Below, one piece after another: positions 37,207-46,343 of a DNA stretch of 64,000 nt. This DNA comes from Methylacidimicrobium sp. AP8. Lineage in GTDB: Bacteria > Verrucomicrobiota > Verrucomicrobiia > Methylacidiphilales > Methylacidiphilaceae. The position numbers and the translations under genes are program-made. Positions within the stretch are counted from its first letter, which is position 1; the number at the start of each line of letters is the position of its first letter. The stretch spans positions 248,001-312,000 of the forward strand of contig NZ_LR797830.1 of NCBI RefSeq assembly GCF_903064525.1, written 5' to 3'. The notes under the pieces are model-generated. The model saw nothing but the letters and a program-made list of their open reading frames with translations, did not search any database and was not told the DNA's origin.

Positions 37207-39101
37207 CGGGAGAGGCGCGACTGCGCGTCCGCAGCGATCGCCCGCCACCAGGCGGCGAGGCGGGCCTCGACCCGCTCTTCCTGAGCACGGAGGTCGTGCT
37301 CCGCTCCAGCCTGATGGAAAAGATAAAACTTAAGCTTCGGCTCGGTGCCCGAGCAGCGGACGGCCAGTCGCTCTCCTCCGCGGAAGGAGAAGCGCAAAAA
37401 TGGTTCTCTCGGCAAGAGCTCTCCGTCGGCATCCCAATGGTCTTCGGTCTCGAAGTCCTCCGTGCCCACGGGGGGGTCTCCGCCCGGCCCGCGGGGAGGA
37501 GCTTCTCGAAACGAAGCCAGAAGCTCGTTGCGCTTTCTAGAGCCGTCCGTCCCTTCCAGGGTGAGCGTGTGCAACCGTTCGGCAAAGAAGCCGAACCGAC
37601 GGTAGAGCCAATCCAAGAGACCCGGCAGGGTCTTCCCGTCGCGGGCGGCCCACCCTGCCGCCTCGACGAGCTGAAGGGCGGCGGCGCTGCCGTCCTTCTC
37701 CCGCACCCGATCCGTGCAGAGGCAGCCGTGGCTCTCTTCTCCGCCGAAGATGAGCCGGCGGCGGTCCTGCGGGTTCTTTGCCGCGATCTCCTCGTATCGC
37801 CGGAGTTTGGCCGCGATATGCTTGAATCCGGTCAGGGTCTCCACGCAACGGACGCCGAAGCTTTCGGCGATCGCGCGGAGCAGGTCGGTGGTCACGAAGG
37901 TTTTGAGCAGCACGGGAATGCCGGCGCCGCCATCGGCGGCGCGACGGGCGAAGGTCCGCTCGCACCGGTAGTAAGCGAGCAAGGCCGCGATCTGATTCCC
38001 GGTCAGGATGCGCCAGCCGCCGGCGGTGTCGCGGACGGCGGCGCCCAAGCGGTCGGCGTCCGGATCGGTGCCCAGGACCAGATTACGCCCTTCCGCGCTC
38101 GCTTGCGCGATCGCTTCCGCCAGCGACCGGGAATCTTCCGGGTTGGCCGAGGAGACTCCGGGAAATCGACCGTCCGGGGTGTCCTGGCCCTTGACAAGAG
38201 AGCAATCGATTCCTTGGCGCGCGAGCAGAGCGGGGACGGTGCGCAGTCCTGCGCCGTGCAATGGGGTATAGACGACCCGAACCCGCCGCGTTGCGAGCCG
38301 GAAAGCGGCCGGCTCCAGGATCGCCGACTCTACCGCCTCGAAGTACGCCTGGTCGAGGTCGGGCCCGAGGGGCTCGAGGGGACCGGGAGGTCCTTCTTGT
38401 CGAAGTGGATTCGAAAAGGGGATTTCCTCGATGGCGCGGCTCACCCCCTCGGCCACCTCGTTTGTGATCTGGCCTCCGTCCGAGAGATAGACCTTGAGCC
38501 CATTATCCCAAGGGGGATTGTGGCTTGCCGTGACCATGATCCCCGCGTCGGCGGAGAGCCGCCGAATCGCGAAAGAAAGCTCCGGCGTGGGTCGCTCCTC
38601 GGGAAATACCCAAACGCGGAATCCGAGCTGGCGCAGGGCATCGGCGCAGACGTCGGCGAACTCCGCGGAGAAGAGGCGGGTGTCGCGCGCGATCACGGCG
38701 GAAAGGGGGCGTGTGGCTGCCGAGCGCAGCAAATACCGGCCGAGCCCGAGAGCGGTTCGGCGGACCGTCCTCGGGTTGAGCGTCGCAGTTCCCACCGCCG
38801 GGAAGCGAGGGGGCTCGCCTGGATCGGCCCCTCCCCGTTCCGCCGCCGTGGGAACCCGGCCGATCGTCCGGCTGCGGATTCCTCCCGTGCCGAAGAACAG
38901 GGAAGGGCCGAACCGGTGTTCGATCTCCTCCCAGTCCTCGGCGTCGAGCAGCTCGGCGATGCTCGCCCGCTCGACCGGGCAGAGATCGGGAAGGGCGAGG
39001 AAGTCGACAAGGTGCTTCGCGGCGCTGGGAGAGAGCTTGCCCTCCGCCTGCGGAGGGAATCGAAGGGAGTGCGGAGAACGAAGGGTTGTGGACCGACGCA
39101 C
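37203..39101 (-). CDS. phosphoglucomutase/phosphomannomutase family protein
   Basis: 632 residues, an alpha-D-phosphohexomutase. The phosphoserine loop is VTASHNPPWDNG (Ser193), the metal-binding loop is GTDPDADRLGAAV, the sugar-specificity loop is FGGEESHGCLC, and the phosphate-binding C-terminus is RCSGTEPKLKFY. Length and the N-terminal FFGTGGIRSRTIG match the PgcA-type phosphoglucomutase. Starts at GTG. Confidence 0.92.
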   Translation of the reverse strand: MRRSTTLRSPHSLRFPPQAEGKLSPSAAKHLVDFLALPDLCPVERASIAELLDAEDWEEIEHRFGPSLFFGTGGIRSRTIGRVPTAAERGGADPGEPPRFPAVGTATLNPRTVRRTALGLGRYLLRSAATRPLSAVIARDTRLFSAEFADVCADALRQLGFRVWVFPEERPTPELSFAIRRLSADAGIMVTASHNPPWDNGLKVYLSDGGQITNEVAEGVSRAIEEIPFSNPLRQEGPPGPLEPLGPDLDQAYFEAVESAILEPAAFRLATRRVRVVYTPLHGAGLRTVPALLARQGIDCSLVKGQDTPDGRFPGVSSANPEDSRSLAEAIAQASAEGRNLVLGTDPDADRLGAAVRDTAGGWRILTGNQIAALLAYYRCERTFARRAADGGAGIPVLLKTFVTTDLLRAIAESFGVRCVETLTGFKHIAAKLRRYEEIAAKNPQDRRRLIFGGEESHGCLCTDRVREKDGSAAALQLVEAAGWAARDGKTLPGLLDWLYRRFGFFAERLHTLTLEGTDGSRKRNELLASFREAPPRGPGGDPPVGTEDFETEDHWDADGELLPREPFLRFSFRGGERLAVRCSGTEPKLKFYLFHQAGAEHDLRAQEERVEARLAAWWRAIAADAQSRLSR

Positions 39102-39189
39102 GCTGCGGAAACCCTACTCATCGGAAAGGCGGCTGACAAGAGACCCGGGAAGCCCCGCCGGATTCCGGCTCGGTTGCCGCTACCCGCCC

Positions 39190-39331
39190 ATGCTTCCCCA
39201 TGCGGGAGGTGTTCCCCAGGGGCAGGCCTGCCCCTTTTCCAGGGGTGAAGGCGCGTTTGCGTCAGAAAACAATTGGCCAACAGGAAGCTTCTCCGCTATC
39301 TTCGGTCAAAAAGGAACAAGAAAAAAAAGCG
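39190..39331 (+). promoter_or_regulatory. structured leader of rpsO
   Basis: The 230-bp stretch upstream of rpsO contains a perfect palindrome GGGGCAGGCCTGCCCC (39219-39234) followed by four T, and just before it an imperfect CCCGC...CATGCGGG stem-loop (from ~39184). This could be a weak intrinsic terminator or an S15-binding autoregulatory leader as known in other bacteria. Which one cannot be told from the sequence. Confidence 0.35.
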
Positions 39332-39598
39332 ATGCTGGATCCGGAGAAGAAGCAAGCAATCATCACCGAATTTCGCTGTCACGACAGCGACACGGGATCG
39401 GCCACCGTCCAGGTAGCCCTTCTCACTCAAAGAATCCAGCAACTCACCGGCCACCTCCGACAGCATCAGAAGGATCACAGCTCGCGGCGCGGGCTGTTGC
39501 GGATGGTGAACCGCCGGCGCAAGTTGCTAGATTACTTGAATCGGACGGAACCCGACAGCTACCGCGAGCTGATCGGCCGGTTGTCGTTGCGCAAGTAG
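39332..39598 (+). CDS. rpsO: 30S ribosomal protein S15
   Basis: 88 residues starting [14 protein letters not shown], with the S15 signature [22 protein letters not shown] and [21 protein letters not shown]. The frame is open upstream, but the family length and the ATG after AAGAAAAAAAAGCG set the start. Followed by pnp, the classical rpsO-pnp order. Confidence 0.97.
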   Translation: MLDPEKKQAIITEFRCHDSDTGSATVQVALLTQRIQQLTGHLRQHQKDHSSRRGLLRMVNRRRKLLDYLNRTEPDSYRELIGRLSLRK

Positions 39599-39668
39599 CC
39601 GTTGCTACTGGAGCAGATGGGCCCTGGATCTTGGGCTTCCAGGTATCGCAGAAGAGAAAGGATCAGGA

Positions 39669-41813
39669 ATGGAACTTCCAGTACGCGTATCGGTCGCTTG
39701 TGGGGAATCGCCGGTTATTTTGCAAACGGGCCAGCTGGCCAAATTGGCCGACGGTGCCGCCGTGGTCAGCTGCGGGGAGACCGTGGTGTTGGCCACCGTG
39801 GTCTCCACGAAATCGGTTAAACCGGAACAGGACTTCTTGCCTCTTCAGGTCGAATATCGGGAGCGAGCGGCCGCGGCGGGCCGCATCCCCGGAGGATATT
39901 TTCGTCGGGAGGGACGTCCGAGCGAGAAGGAGATTCTAACCGCGCGGATGATCGACCGTCCGCTGCGGCCTCTGTTCCCCAAGGGATATTTTTACGAAAC
40001 GCAAGCGATCGTCACCATGCTCTCCGCCGACGCGCAAAACGACCCGGACATCCTGGCGATCAATGCGACGTCGCTGGCGCTCATGGTCTCGGACATTCCC
40101 TTTGCGGGGCCTGTGGGTGCGGTTCGCCTCGGCCGGCTCGAGGGGAAGTGGGTCGTCAATCCTACCCATCGGGATCGGGAATTTAGCGATCTGGATCTGG
40201 TTTACGTGGGAACGGAGACCGAGGCGCTCATGATTGAAGGGAGCGCCCGAGAATTGCCGGAAGCCGACTTCCAGCGGAGCCTAGAGGTGGCGCATGAGGC
40301 GATCGAGGGGCTGATCCGGGGCCAGAAGGAGATCGCGGCGAAGGTCGGACGCGCGAAAAGGTCGTATACCTGTTACCTGGCGGACCCGCAGATCGTAGAA
40401 TTTGCCGCCGAATTGCTGGGCGGCCGGCTCGAAGAGGCACTCTATCTGCCGCAGAAGCAGGAGCGGGAGAACGCCCTGGATCGGTTGAAGGCGGAGCTGA
40501 CCGAAAAGATCCGCGAACGATTTCCGGCCGCTTCGGACGCCGACGTGGCCAGAGCATTCACGAAGCTGCAGGTGCAGATGTTCCGCCGCCGCGTCTTGGA
40601 AGAGGGCAAGCGGTGCGACGGCAGGCGGTTCGACGAGGTGAGGCCCCTGTCGGCCCAGACGGGCATCCTCCCGCGGGTCCATGGGACGGCCCTCTTTTCC
40701 CGCGGGGAGACCCAGGTACTCTGCATGGCAACCCTGGCTTCGCTGAGCGAGGCGCAGGAAATCGATGCGTACGGGGGTGGAGAGACGACGAAGCGATTCC
40801 TCCTCCATTACAACTTCCCCCCGTTCTGCGTCGGGGAGGTGGGACGGATCGGCGGGCAGAGCCGCCGGGAGATCGGCCACGGCGCTCTGGCGGAGCGATC
40901 GATTCTTCAGGTTGTACCCCCCGAGTCGAGCTTTCCCTACGCCATCCGGGTGAACGCGGAGGTTCTGGAATCGAACGGATCGACTTCGATGGCTTCGGTT
41001 TGCGGAGGCACCCTTTCCCTCATGGATGCCGGCGTGCCGCTGAAAGCTCCGGTGGCGGGGATTTCCGTAGGGTTGGTGACCGAGCCGGACGATGCTGGGG
41101 GCATCCGGCGTTATGTTCTTCTTACCGATATCCTGGGTTTGGAAGATCATTACGGCGACATGGATTTCAAGCTGGCGGGCACGGCGCAGGGGGTCACCGG
41201 GTTTCAGCTCGACTTGAAGCTGCCGGGGATTCCGATCCGGCTCTTGCAGGAGGCGATCGAGCGCGCCGCCGTTGCCCGGCGACAGATTCTCGCCTTCATG
41301 CAGCAGGTTTTGAAGGCGCCGCGCCAAGAGCTTTCCCGGCACGCTCCCCGCATCGAGACGCTCAAGATCCATCCCGACAAGATCGGGCTGTTGATCGGAC
41401 CGGGCGGCAAGAATATCAAGCGGATTTCCGCGGAAAGCGGAGCGGAGATCAGCGTGGAAGACGATGGAACCGTCCGCATCTATTCGCCCGACGGGGAAGC
41501 CATGGCGCTGGCGCGGGAGATGGTGGAGGAATTGGCGGGCGAACTGGTCGTAGGAGGCCTCTACAAAGGGCGGGTGAGCGGAATCAAGGATTTCGGCTGC
41601 TTTGTCGAAATCCGGGGCAAGGGCGAGGGTTTGGTCCATATTTCGGAGTTGGCCGAGAAGCCGGTCCGGCGAGTGGAAGACGTGGTGCGGATGGCGGATG
41701 AAGTCTGGATCAAGTGCATCGGAATCGACGAGCGTGGACGCTACAAGTTCAGCCGAAAGGCGGCCTTGCGCGACAAGCGTTTGGAAGAGGAGCAGCAGGC
41801 GGGGAAAAAGTAG
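39669..41813 (+). CDS. pnp: polyribonucleotide nucleotidyltransferase (PNPase)
   Basis: 714 residues. Two RNase PH-like domains (first from the N-terminus with RIPGGYFRREGRPSEKEILTARMIDRPLRPLFP, second with GTALFSRGETQVLC), a KH domain with GLLIGPGGKNIKRI, and a C-terminal S1 domain YKGRVSGIKDFGCFVEIRGKGEGLVHISEL. Degrades RNA from 3' ends with phosphate. Confidence 0.97.
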   Translation: MELPVRVSVACGESPVILQTGQLAKLADGAAVVSCGETVVLATVVSTKSVKPEQDFLPLQVEYRERAAAAGRIPGGYFRREGRPSEKEILTARMIDRPLRPLFPKGYFYETQAIVTMLSADAQNDPDILAINATSLALMVSDIPFAGPVGAVRLGRLEGKWVVNPTHRDREFSDLDLVYVGTETEALMIEGSARELPEADFQRSLEVAHEAIEGLIRGQKEIAAKVGRAKRSYTCYLADPQIVEFAAELLGGRLEEALYLPQKQERENALDRLKAELTEKIRERFPAASDADVARAFTKLQVQMFRRRVLEEGKRCDGRRFDEVRPLSAQTGILPRVHGTALFSRGETQVLCMATLASLSEAQEIDAYGGGETTKRFLLHYNFPPFCVGEVGRIGGQSRREIGHGALAERSILQVVPPESSFPYAIRVNAEVLESNGSTSMASVCGGTLSLMDAGVPLKAPVAGISVGLVTEPDDAGGIRRYVLLTDILGLEDHYGDMDFKLAGTAQGVTGFQLDLKLPGIPIRLLQEAIERAAVARRQILAFMQQVLKAPRQELSRHAPRIETLKIHPDKIGLLIGPGGKNIKRISAESGAEISVEDDGTVRIYSPDGEAMALAREMVEELAGELVVGGLYKGRVSGIKDFGCFVEIRGKGEGLVHISELAEKPVRRVEDVVRMADEVWIKCIGIDERGRYKFSRKAALRDKRLEEEQQAGKK

Positions 41814-41867
41814 GGACACCGCTGTGGCCGGTGTTTCTAGCCTCATGCCGCAGGACAAGGAGGAGCT

Positions 41868-42344
41868 ATGGCATTGCCTGTAGGGGCGGCAGCGCCCGAT
41901 TTCGCGCTGAAAAGAAAAATCCCCGAGGGCCTCGAGGAGGTCCGGCTGAGCGCTTTTCGCGGCCGGAAGGTCGTGCTTCTCTTCTTTCCCCTCGCGTTCA
42001 CCAGCGTCTGCACCGAGGAGATGTGCAGAATGACCGAGGGGCTTAACGCGTATGAGCGCCTCGATGCTTCGATCCTTGCGGTAAGCGTGGACAGTCCCTT
42101 CGCGCAAGAGGCGTGGGCGCAGAGGGAAGGGATCCGGATTCCTCTTCTTTCCGACCTGAACAAGGAGGTCGCCCGGGCTTATGACGTGCTCCTCCCCGGC
42201 CTTTTAGGCATCGGCGATGTGGCCGCCCGGGCGGCTTTTGTCATCGACAGGCAAGGCAAGATTGCCTATGCGGAAGTAACTCCGAATCCAAGCGTGCTGC
42301 CCCAGTTTTCCGCCATCGAAGAGGCCGTGCGACGCATCGGTTGA
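41868..42344 (+). CDS. peroxiredoxin (AhpC/TSA family)
   Basis: 158 residues. The active site is P41-x3-T45-x2-C48 (FPLAFTSVCTEEMC), with a second Cys at 53 that might resolve the sulfenic acid, as in AhpE- or BCP-like enzymes. The rest matches the thioredoxin fold (AAFVIDRQGKIAYAEV). Probably detoxifies peroxides; the reductant is unknown. AAGGAGGAGCT-type site just upstream of ATG 41868. Confidence 0.92.
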   Translation: MALPVGAAAPDFALKRKIPEGLEEVRLSAFRGRKVVLLFFPLAFTSVCTEEMCRMTEGLNAYERLDASILAVSVDSPFAQEAWAQREGIRIPLLSDLNKEVARAYDVLLPGLLGIGDVAARAAFVIDRQGKIAYAEVTPNPSVLPQFSAIEEAVRRIG

Positions 42345-42383
42345 AAGCCGGCGCGAAAGGGGCGAGCGGGCGGCGGGTGCGGT

Positions 42384-43478
42384 ATGGCGGCTTTCCGTGT
42401 CGGAATCCTCACCAGCGGCGGAGACTGCCCCGGGCTCAATGCGGTGATCCGCGCGGTGGTGGCCGCTTCCTCCCAGCGGGGCTGGGAGGTCTTCGGATTC
42501 ATCGACGGCTTCGAAGGCCTGCTCTCTCCCGTCCGTTATCGAATCCTCGAAGAGCCGGCAACCGTCGGGATTGCGAGGCTGGGCGGCACCATTCTTGGCA
42601 CGACCAACTGCGGGCGCTTCGCGACCCGGGTGGGCGTAGGCGAGGTCCGCCGGATCCCCAAAACGGTGATCGACGAGGTTTGGGAGACGGTGGAGGGGCT
42701 GCACATCGGCGGGCTGATCTGCATCGGCGGGGACGGTTCCCTGACGGCGGCTCAGCAGCTCTCCGAAGCGGGACTACCGATCGTCGGCGTGCCCAAGACG
42801 ATCGACAACGACATCTCGGCGACTTCGAGCTCCTTCGGGTTCTATTCCGCCGTCGAGTTCGTCACCCAGGCTCTCGATCGGTTGCGATCGACGGCGATGA
42901 GCCATCGCCGGGTCATGGTCGTGGAGGTGATGGGAAGATACGCCGGTTGGATCGCGCTCTTCGGCGGGCTGGCGGGCGGAGCCGACGTGATCCTCTTGCC
43001 CGAGATTCCTTTCCATTACGAAAAGATCGCCCATGAGGTGCGCAAGCGCGTGGCGGAAGGAGCGCTCCAGACGATGATCGTCGTCGCCGAAGGGGCCCGG
43101 CCGGCCGACGGACAACTGGTGACGCAAGAGGATGAGACGGAAAAGGGGCTTGCAGGCGAGATTCGGCTGGGCGGGATCGGCCGGCATGTCGCCGGCATGA
43201 TCCAGCGATTGACCGGTCGGGAGAGTCGGGAGGTGGTGTTAGGCCAGCTTCAGCGTGGAGGACCGCCCACGGCCCTCGACCGGAATCTCGGGATGCTGTT
43301 CGGAGTCGCCGCCGTGCGGTTGGTGGAGGAGAGGCGCTTCGGAGAAATGGTGTCCTTTTGCAACGAGCGTGTGGGATCGGTTCCGATTCGGGAAGCGGTT
43401 CGTCAGACCAAGACCGTGCCTCCCGACTGCGAAGAGCTTGCCGCCGCCCGCGCGATCGGCATCGCCTTCGGGGATTGA
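42384..43478 (+). CDS. 6-phosphofructokinase (ATP- or PPi-dependent)
   Basis: 364 residues. GILTSGGDCPGLNAVIR at the N-terminus, GGDGS at 115-119, PKTIDNDI at 137-144 and MGRYAGWIALFGG. In this family Gly in GGDGS with Gly before TIDND marks ATP users and Asp with Lys marks PPi users; here the pair is Gly with Lys, an intermediate combination seen in group III enzymes, so the phosphoryl donor is uncertain. Confidence 0.9.
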   Translation: MAAFRVGILTSGGDCPGLNAVIRAVVAASSQRGWEVFGFIDGFEGLLSPVRYRILEEPATVGIARLGGTILGTTNCGRFATRVGVGEVRRIPKTVIDEVWETVEGLHIGGLICIGGDGSLTAAQQLSEAGLPIVGVPKTIDNDISATSSSFGFYSAVEFVTQALDRLRSTAMSHRRVMVVEVMGRYAGWIALFGGLAGGADVILLPEIPFHYEKIAHEVRKRVAEGALQTMIVVAEGARPADGQLVTQEDETEKGLAGEIRLGGIGRHVAGMIQRLTGRESREVVLGQLQRGGPPTALDRNLGMLFGVAAVRLVEERRFGEMVSFCNERVGSVPIREAVRQTKTVPPDCEELAAARAIGIAFGD

Positions 43479-43505
43479 CTCCGGGACAGGCCTGCCGATG
43501 CGCCC

Positions 43506-43544
43506 GCAAGCCGTAGGAGAACGCTTGTGAGAGATGCAGGTTAG
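43506..43544. repeat. one-ended remnant of the palindromic repeat
   Basis: GCAAGCCGTAGGAGAACGCTTGTGAGAGATG... matches the right end of repeat copy 2 with a few changes. It lies 27 bp after the phosphofructokinase stop, between converging genes. Confidence 0.75.
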
Positions 43545-43583
43545 GCCCCGGTCGGCGGGAATCGCACTCGGATCGGGCTTTGC

Positions 43584-44144
43584 TCACCAGAAGGTCAACG
43601 GGGGCATCAACGTCCAGCCCATGCCCCAATCCATCCCGGGATAGCCCCAGCCCCACTCCACGCGGGGATCGTCCCAGTGGTTGCTCACAACGTGTTCCCG
43701 CCACAAGTGGATCTTCGTCGCGGCGATCAGAGGATAATTGTACCGTCTTTCGCCGATCCGCCCCGGCTGGGAGCCGACGATGCGCCCGACGACCGTGATT
43801 TCCCGGCCCCTTCTATAGACGTTGAGGTCGAGCAGCGAGGGGGTGCCGACGATAAACCGGCCGCCGGTCTTGTCGGAAGGGACGGGCCGGTCGTAGGGGT
43901 TCAGGTCATGCTCAAGCACCTCCAGGTAGGTGCACTGCTTGCGATGCTTCCCGTAGAGGATCCTTCCGCCCAACATCACCGTATGTTGGCGGTAGCGTGA
44001 AGGAGCGCTTCGAATGGCTGCAAAGGAGGGTTGATTCTGGACCTCCTTCTTGACCTCTTTCGGAAAGGGGCTGCAGGCGGCCAGGAGCAGGGTGAGAGCG
44101 AGGCAGGCTAGGAAACTTCTGCGACTGGACAGAACCGGATTCAT
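43584..44144 (-). CDS. Slp-family outer-membrane lipoprotein, third tandem copy
   Basis: 186 residues from ATG 44144. Lipobox LLAAC, then the Slp pattern QPSFAAIRSAPSRYRQHTVMLGGRI, LEVLEHDLNPYDRPV, GGRFIV and YRRGREITVVGRIVG. The C-terminus is rich in Trp, Gly, Met and Pro (YPGMDWGMGW). Part of a three-gene tandem array with 44323-44889 and 44907-45485. Confidence 0.88.
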   Translation of the reverse strand: MNPVLSSRRSFLACLALTLLLAACSPFPKEVKKEVQNQPSFAAIRSAPSRYRQHTVMLGGRILYGKHRKQCTYLEVLEHDLNPYDRPVPSDKTGGRFIVGTPSLLDLNVYRRGREITVVGRIVGSQPGRIGERRYNYPLIAATKIHLWREHVVSNHWDDPRVEWGWGYPGMDWGMGWTLMPPLTFW

Positions 44145-44322
44145 CGAGTGGGACCCCGGAACCATCCCTTGGCTTGCTACGCGAGGCTAAGCGCGTTTCG
44201 CCATTACAAATTAGCACGGTCGGCGACGATTCTCCAACACTCTGCAGGAGTTCGCTGGGTCCGTCTCCCCTTGCGCCGGCGAAAGCGGGGATCGAGAGAA
44301 GCGCTAAACGCAGGCGGGCGGA

Positions 44323-44889
44323 TCACCACCACCAAGGGCCGAAGCCCCATCCCATGCCTAATCCCATGCCGGGATAGCCCCAGCCCCATCCCATGCCGGG
44401 ATAGCCCCAGTAAGCGTTGTTCGTCGCGTACTCGGGCCACAAGTGGATGTGCGTCGCAGCCACCACCGGGTAAGTATAGGGCTTTTCGCCGATCACCCCC
44501 CGCTGGGGTGTGGTGAGGCGCCCGACGACCGTGATATCTCGACCTTTGCTGTAGACGGAAGGATCCAAGAAGGTGGAGGTCCGGACGAGGAAACGGCCCC
44601 CGATCTTGTCGGAGTCGATCGGTTGATCGGAGCTGTCGAGCTTTTCTTGGAGCACCTCGAGGATGGTGACGTCCTTAAGGTTCTTAATCTGGGCGATCGT
44701 GCCCCCGAGCATTACCATCCGACCCCGGTAGGCGTAAGGGTTGTTGCGGATCGCGGCGAAGGACGGCTGCCCCTGCACCTGCTTTTTGATTTCGCTGGAA
44801 AACGGGCTGCAGCCGGATAGGAGCGCCGCAGCAAGAACCAAGCGAGGAATAGAAAACCACCGAGATCCCGAAAGAGCGGATCCGTGCAA
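44323..44889 (-). CDS. Slp-family outer-membrane lipoprotein, second tandem copy
   Basis: 188 residues from a TTG at 44889, chosen because AAGGAGG lies exactly 6 nt upstream; ATG codons further up lie inside the neighbouring gene. Lipobox LLSGC, then QPSFAAIRNNPYAYRGRMVMLGG, LEVLQEKLDSSDQPI and SKGRDITVVGRL. The tail ends GWGYPGMGLGMGWGFGPWWW, the most aromatic of the three. A 17-bp gap separates it from the first copy. Confidence 0.88.
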   Translation of the reverse strand: MHGSALSGSRWFSIPRLVLAAALLSGCSPFSSEIKKQVQGQPSFAAIRNNPYAYRGRMVMLGGTIAQIKNLKDVTILEVLQEKLDSSDQPIDSDKIGGRFLVRTSTFLDPSVYSKGRDITVVGRLTTPQRGVIGEKPYTYPVVAATHIHLWPEYATNNAYWGYPGMGWGWGYPGMGLGMGWGFGPWWW

Positions 44890-44906
44890 GCTGATCCTCC
44901 TTGTGC

Positions 44907-45485
44907 TCACCACATGCCGAAGCCGGGCATTCCGAAACCCGGGAAGAAGCCCATTCCCGGCCCCCACATGCCCGGCTCATATCCCCAGTTCATCATCGCC
45001 CAGTCGTAGTCCGCACCCGCTGTGCTCTCCGGCTGCCAGAGGTGGATCTGGGAAATCGAAATCACGGGGTAGGAGTAGCTCCTCTTGCCGATGGTTCCCG
45101 GTTGCACCCCGCTGACGCGTCCGGCGACGGTCACCTCGCGGCCGCGCTTGTAGATCGATGGATCGAGGAACTTGGCCGTAACCGCGAGAAAGCGTCCGCC
45201 CGATTGGTTCGTCGACAACGGCCGTTGGTCGCCTCCGAGAGGCCTTTGGACGATCTCCAGCACCGTCGAGTTCTTCCGATTCTGAATTTGCACGATTTTG
45301 CCGCCGAGAATCACAAGCCGGCCCCGGTAGGCGGTAGGATCTTGACGGAGAGCGCCGAAGGAGGGCTGGTCCTTGGCGGCCTCCACGGTGGATTCGGGAA
45401 AAGGACCGCCGCAGCCCGTGAGGGTCGCGAGGAGGAGAGTTGCCATGATCGACGCGAAAAGGAAACGCATGCGCTCACAGCTCAT
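44907..45485 (-). CDS. Slp-family outer-membrane lipoprotein, first tandem copy
   Basis: 192 residues. Lipobox LTGC at ~residue 25, then QPSFGALRQDPTAYRGRLVILGGKI, LEIVQRPLGGDQRPL, GGRFLAV and YKRGREVTVAGRVSGV. The tail is Gly/Met/Phe/Trp-rich (EPGMWGPGMGFFPGFGMPG). In E. coli, Slp is a carbon-starvation and acid-related lipoprotein. ATG 45470 is an alternative start. Confidence 0.88.
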   Translation of the reverse strand: MSCERMRFLFASIMATLLLATLTGCGGPFPESTVEAAKDQPSFGALRQDPTAYRGRLVILGGKIVQIQNRKNSTVLEIVQRPLGGDQRPLSTNQSGGRFLAVTAKFLDPSIYKRGREVTVAGRVSGVQPGTIGKRSYSYPVISISQIHLWQPESTAGADYDWAMMNWGYEPGMWGPGMGFFPGFGMPGFGMW

Positions 45486-45667
45486 TAAGCCCTATCATTG
45501 GCTGGTCGCCGGTTGATCCGTCAAGGCCAAACGGGCCTTGCGTTGCGCGCGCGGCGACATATCCGCAAGCGGCAAAAAAATCTTTGGCGGCAACCGGATC
45601 TGTGCAAACGTGTAGCGACGCGGCAGTCCGCCGCGGGCGAAGGCGGAAATCGCCCAGAGATGCAGAG

Positions 45668-46318
45668 ATGGATAGAGAACGCTGGATCGGCCTGTCGGCC
45701 TCCGTGGCGCTGCACCTGGCCATTCTGCTGGGATCCGGCGCGTGGATCGTCAAGCGCGCCGAGTACGGGATGGCTCCGGGGCGGAACTCGGTCGCCGTCG
45801 ACCTGGTAGAGGGAGCATCGGAACCCGAAGCTGCGGCGCAACCGCTTCCGCAGCCCGAACCGGCTACTCGGCCGCAGCCCGGGGAGATGACGGAGGCGGT
45901 TGAGCGGACGCCCCCGCTCCGGCCCGAGGTCTCCCGGGAGGCGCCGAAGCCCTCTCCGAAGCCGCATCCGGTCGCGATCCGGGGGAAGGGCGCTTCGGGG
46001 GCTGGGCGGGACGCGCTTACCTTGAGGCGCGCCAGCGGCACTACCAGCGCCCAGCCCGATTACCTGAACAATCCGCCTCCCCCCTATCCCGAAGAGTGCC
46101 GCTGCCGCGGCGAGCAGGGAACGGTCGTGCTGAAGGTGCTCGTCTCTCCTCGCGGAACGGCGCAATCGGTCGCGCTGATCCGAAGCTCGGGGTTCGGTCC
46201 GCTCGATCGCGCCGCGCTCGATGCGGTCCGGAAATGGCGCTTCCGGCCGGCAACCGTCGGCGGCATGCCCGTCGAGTCGTACGTCGTCGTCCCGATTCGC
46301 TTTGTGCTCGAAGGCTAA
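45668..46318 (+). CDS. tonB: TonB-like energy transducer
   Basis: 216 residues from ATG 45668. N-terminal TM helix (ASVALHLAILLGSGAWIV), a Pro/Glu-rich periplasm-spanning segment, and the C-terminal TonB domain with PPPPYPEECRCRGEQGTVVLKVLVSPRG, DRAALDAVRKWRFRPA and VVVPIRFVLE. ExbB/ExbD genes are not nearby. Confidence 0.92.
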   Translation: MDRERWIGLSASVALHLAILLGSGAWIVKRAEYGMAPGRNSVAVDLVEGASEPEAAAQPLPQPEPATRPQPGEMTEAVERTPPLRPEVSREAPKPSPKPHPVAIRGKGASGAGRDALTLRRASGTTSAQPDYLNNPPPPYPEECRCRGEQGTVVLKVLVSPRGTAQSVALIRSSGFGPLDRAALDAVRKWRFRPATVGGMPVESYVVVPIRFVLEG

Positions 46319-46343
46319 GCGGCAGCCTCCCGAGCCGGCTCCC

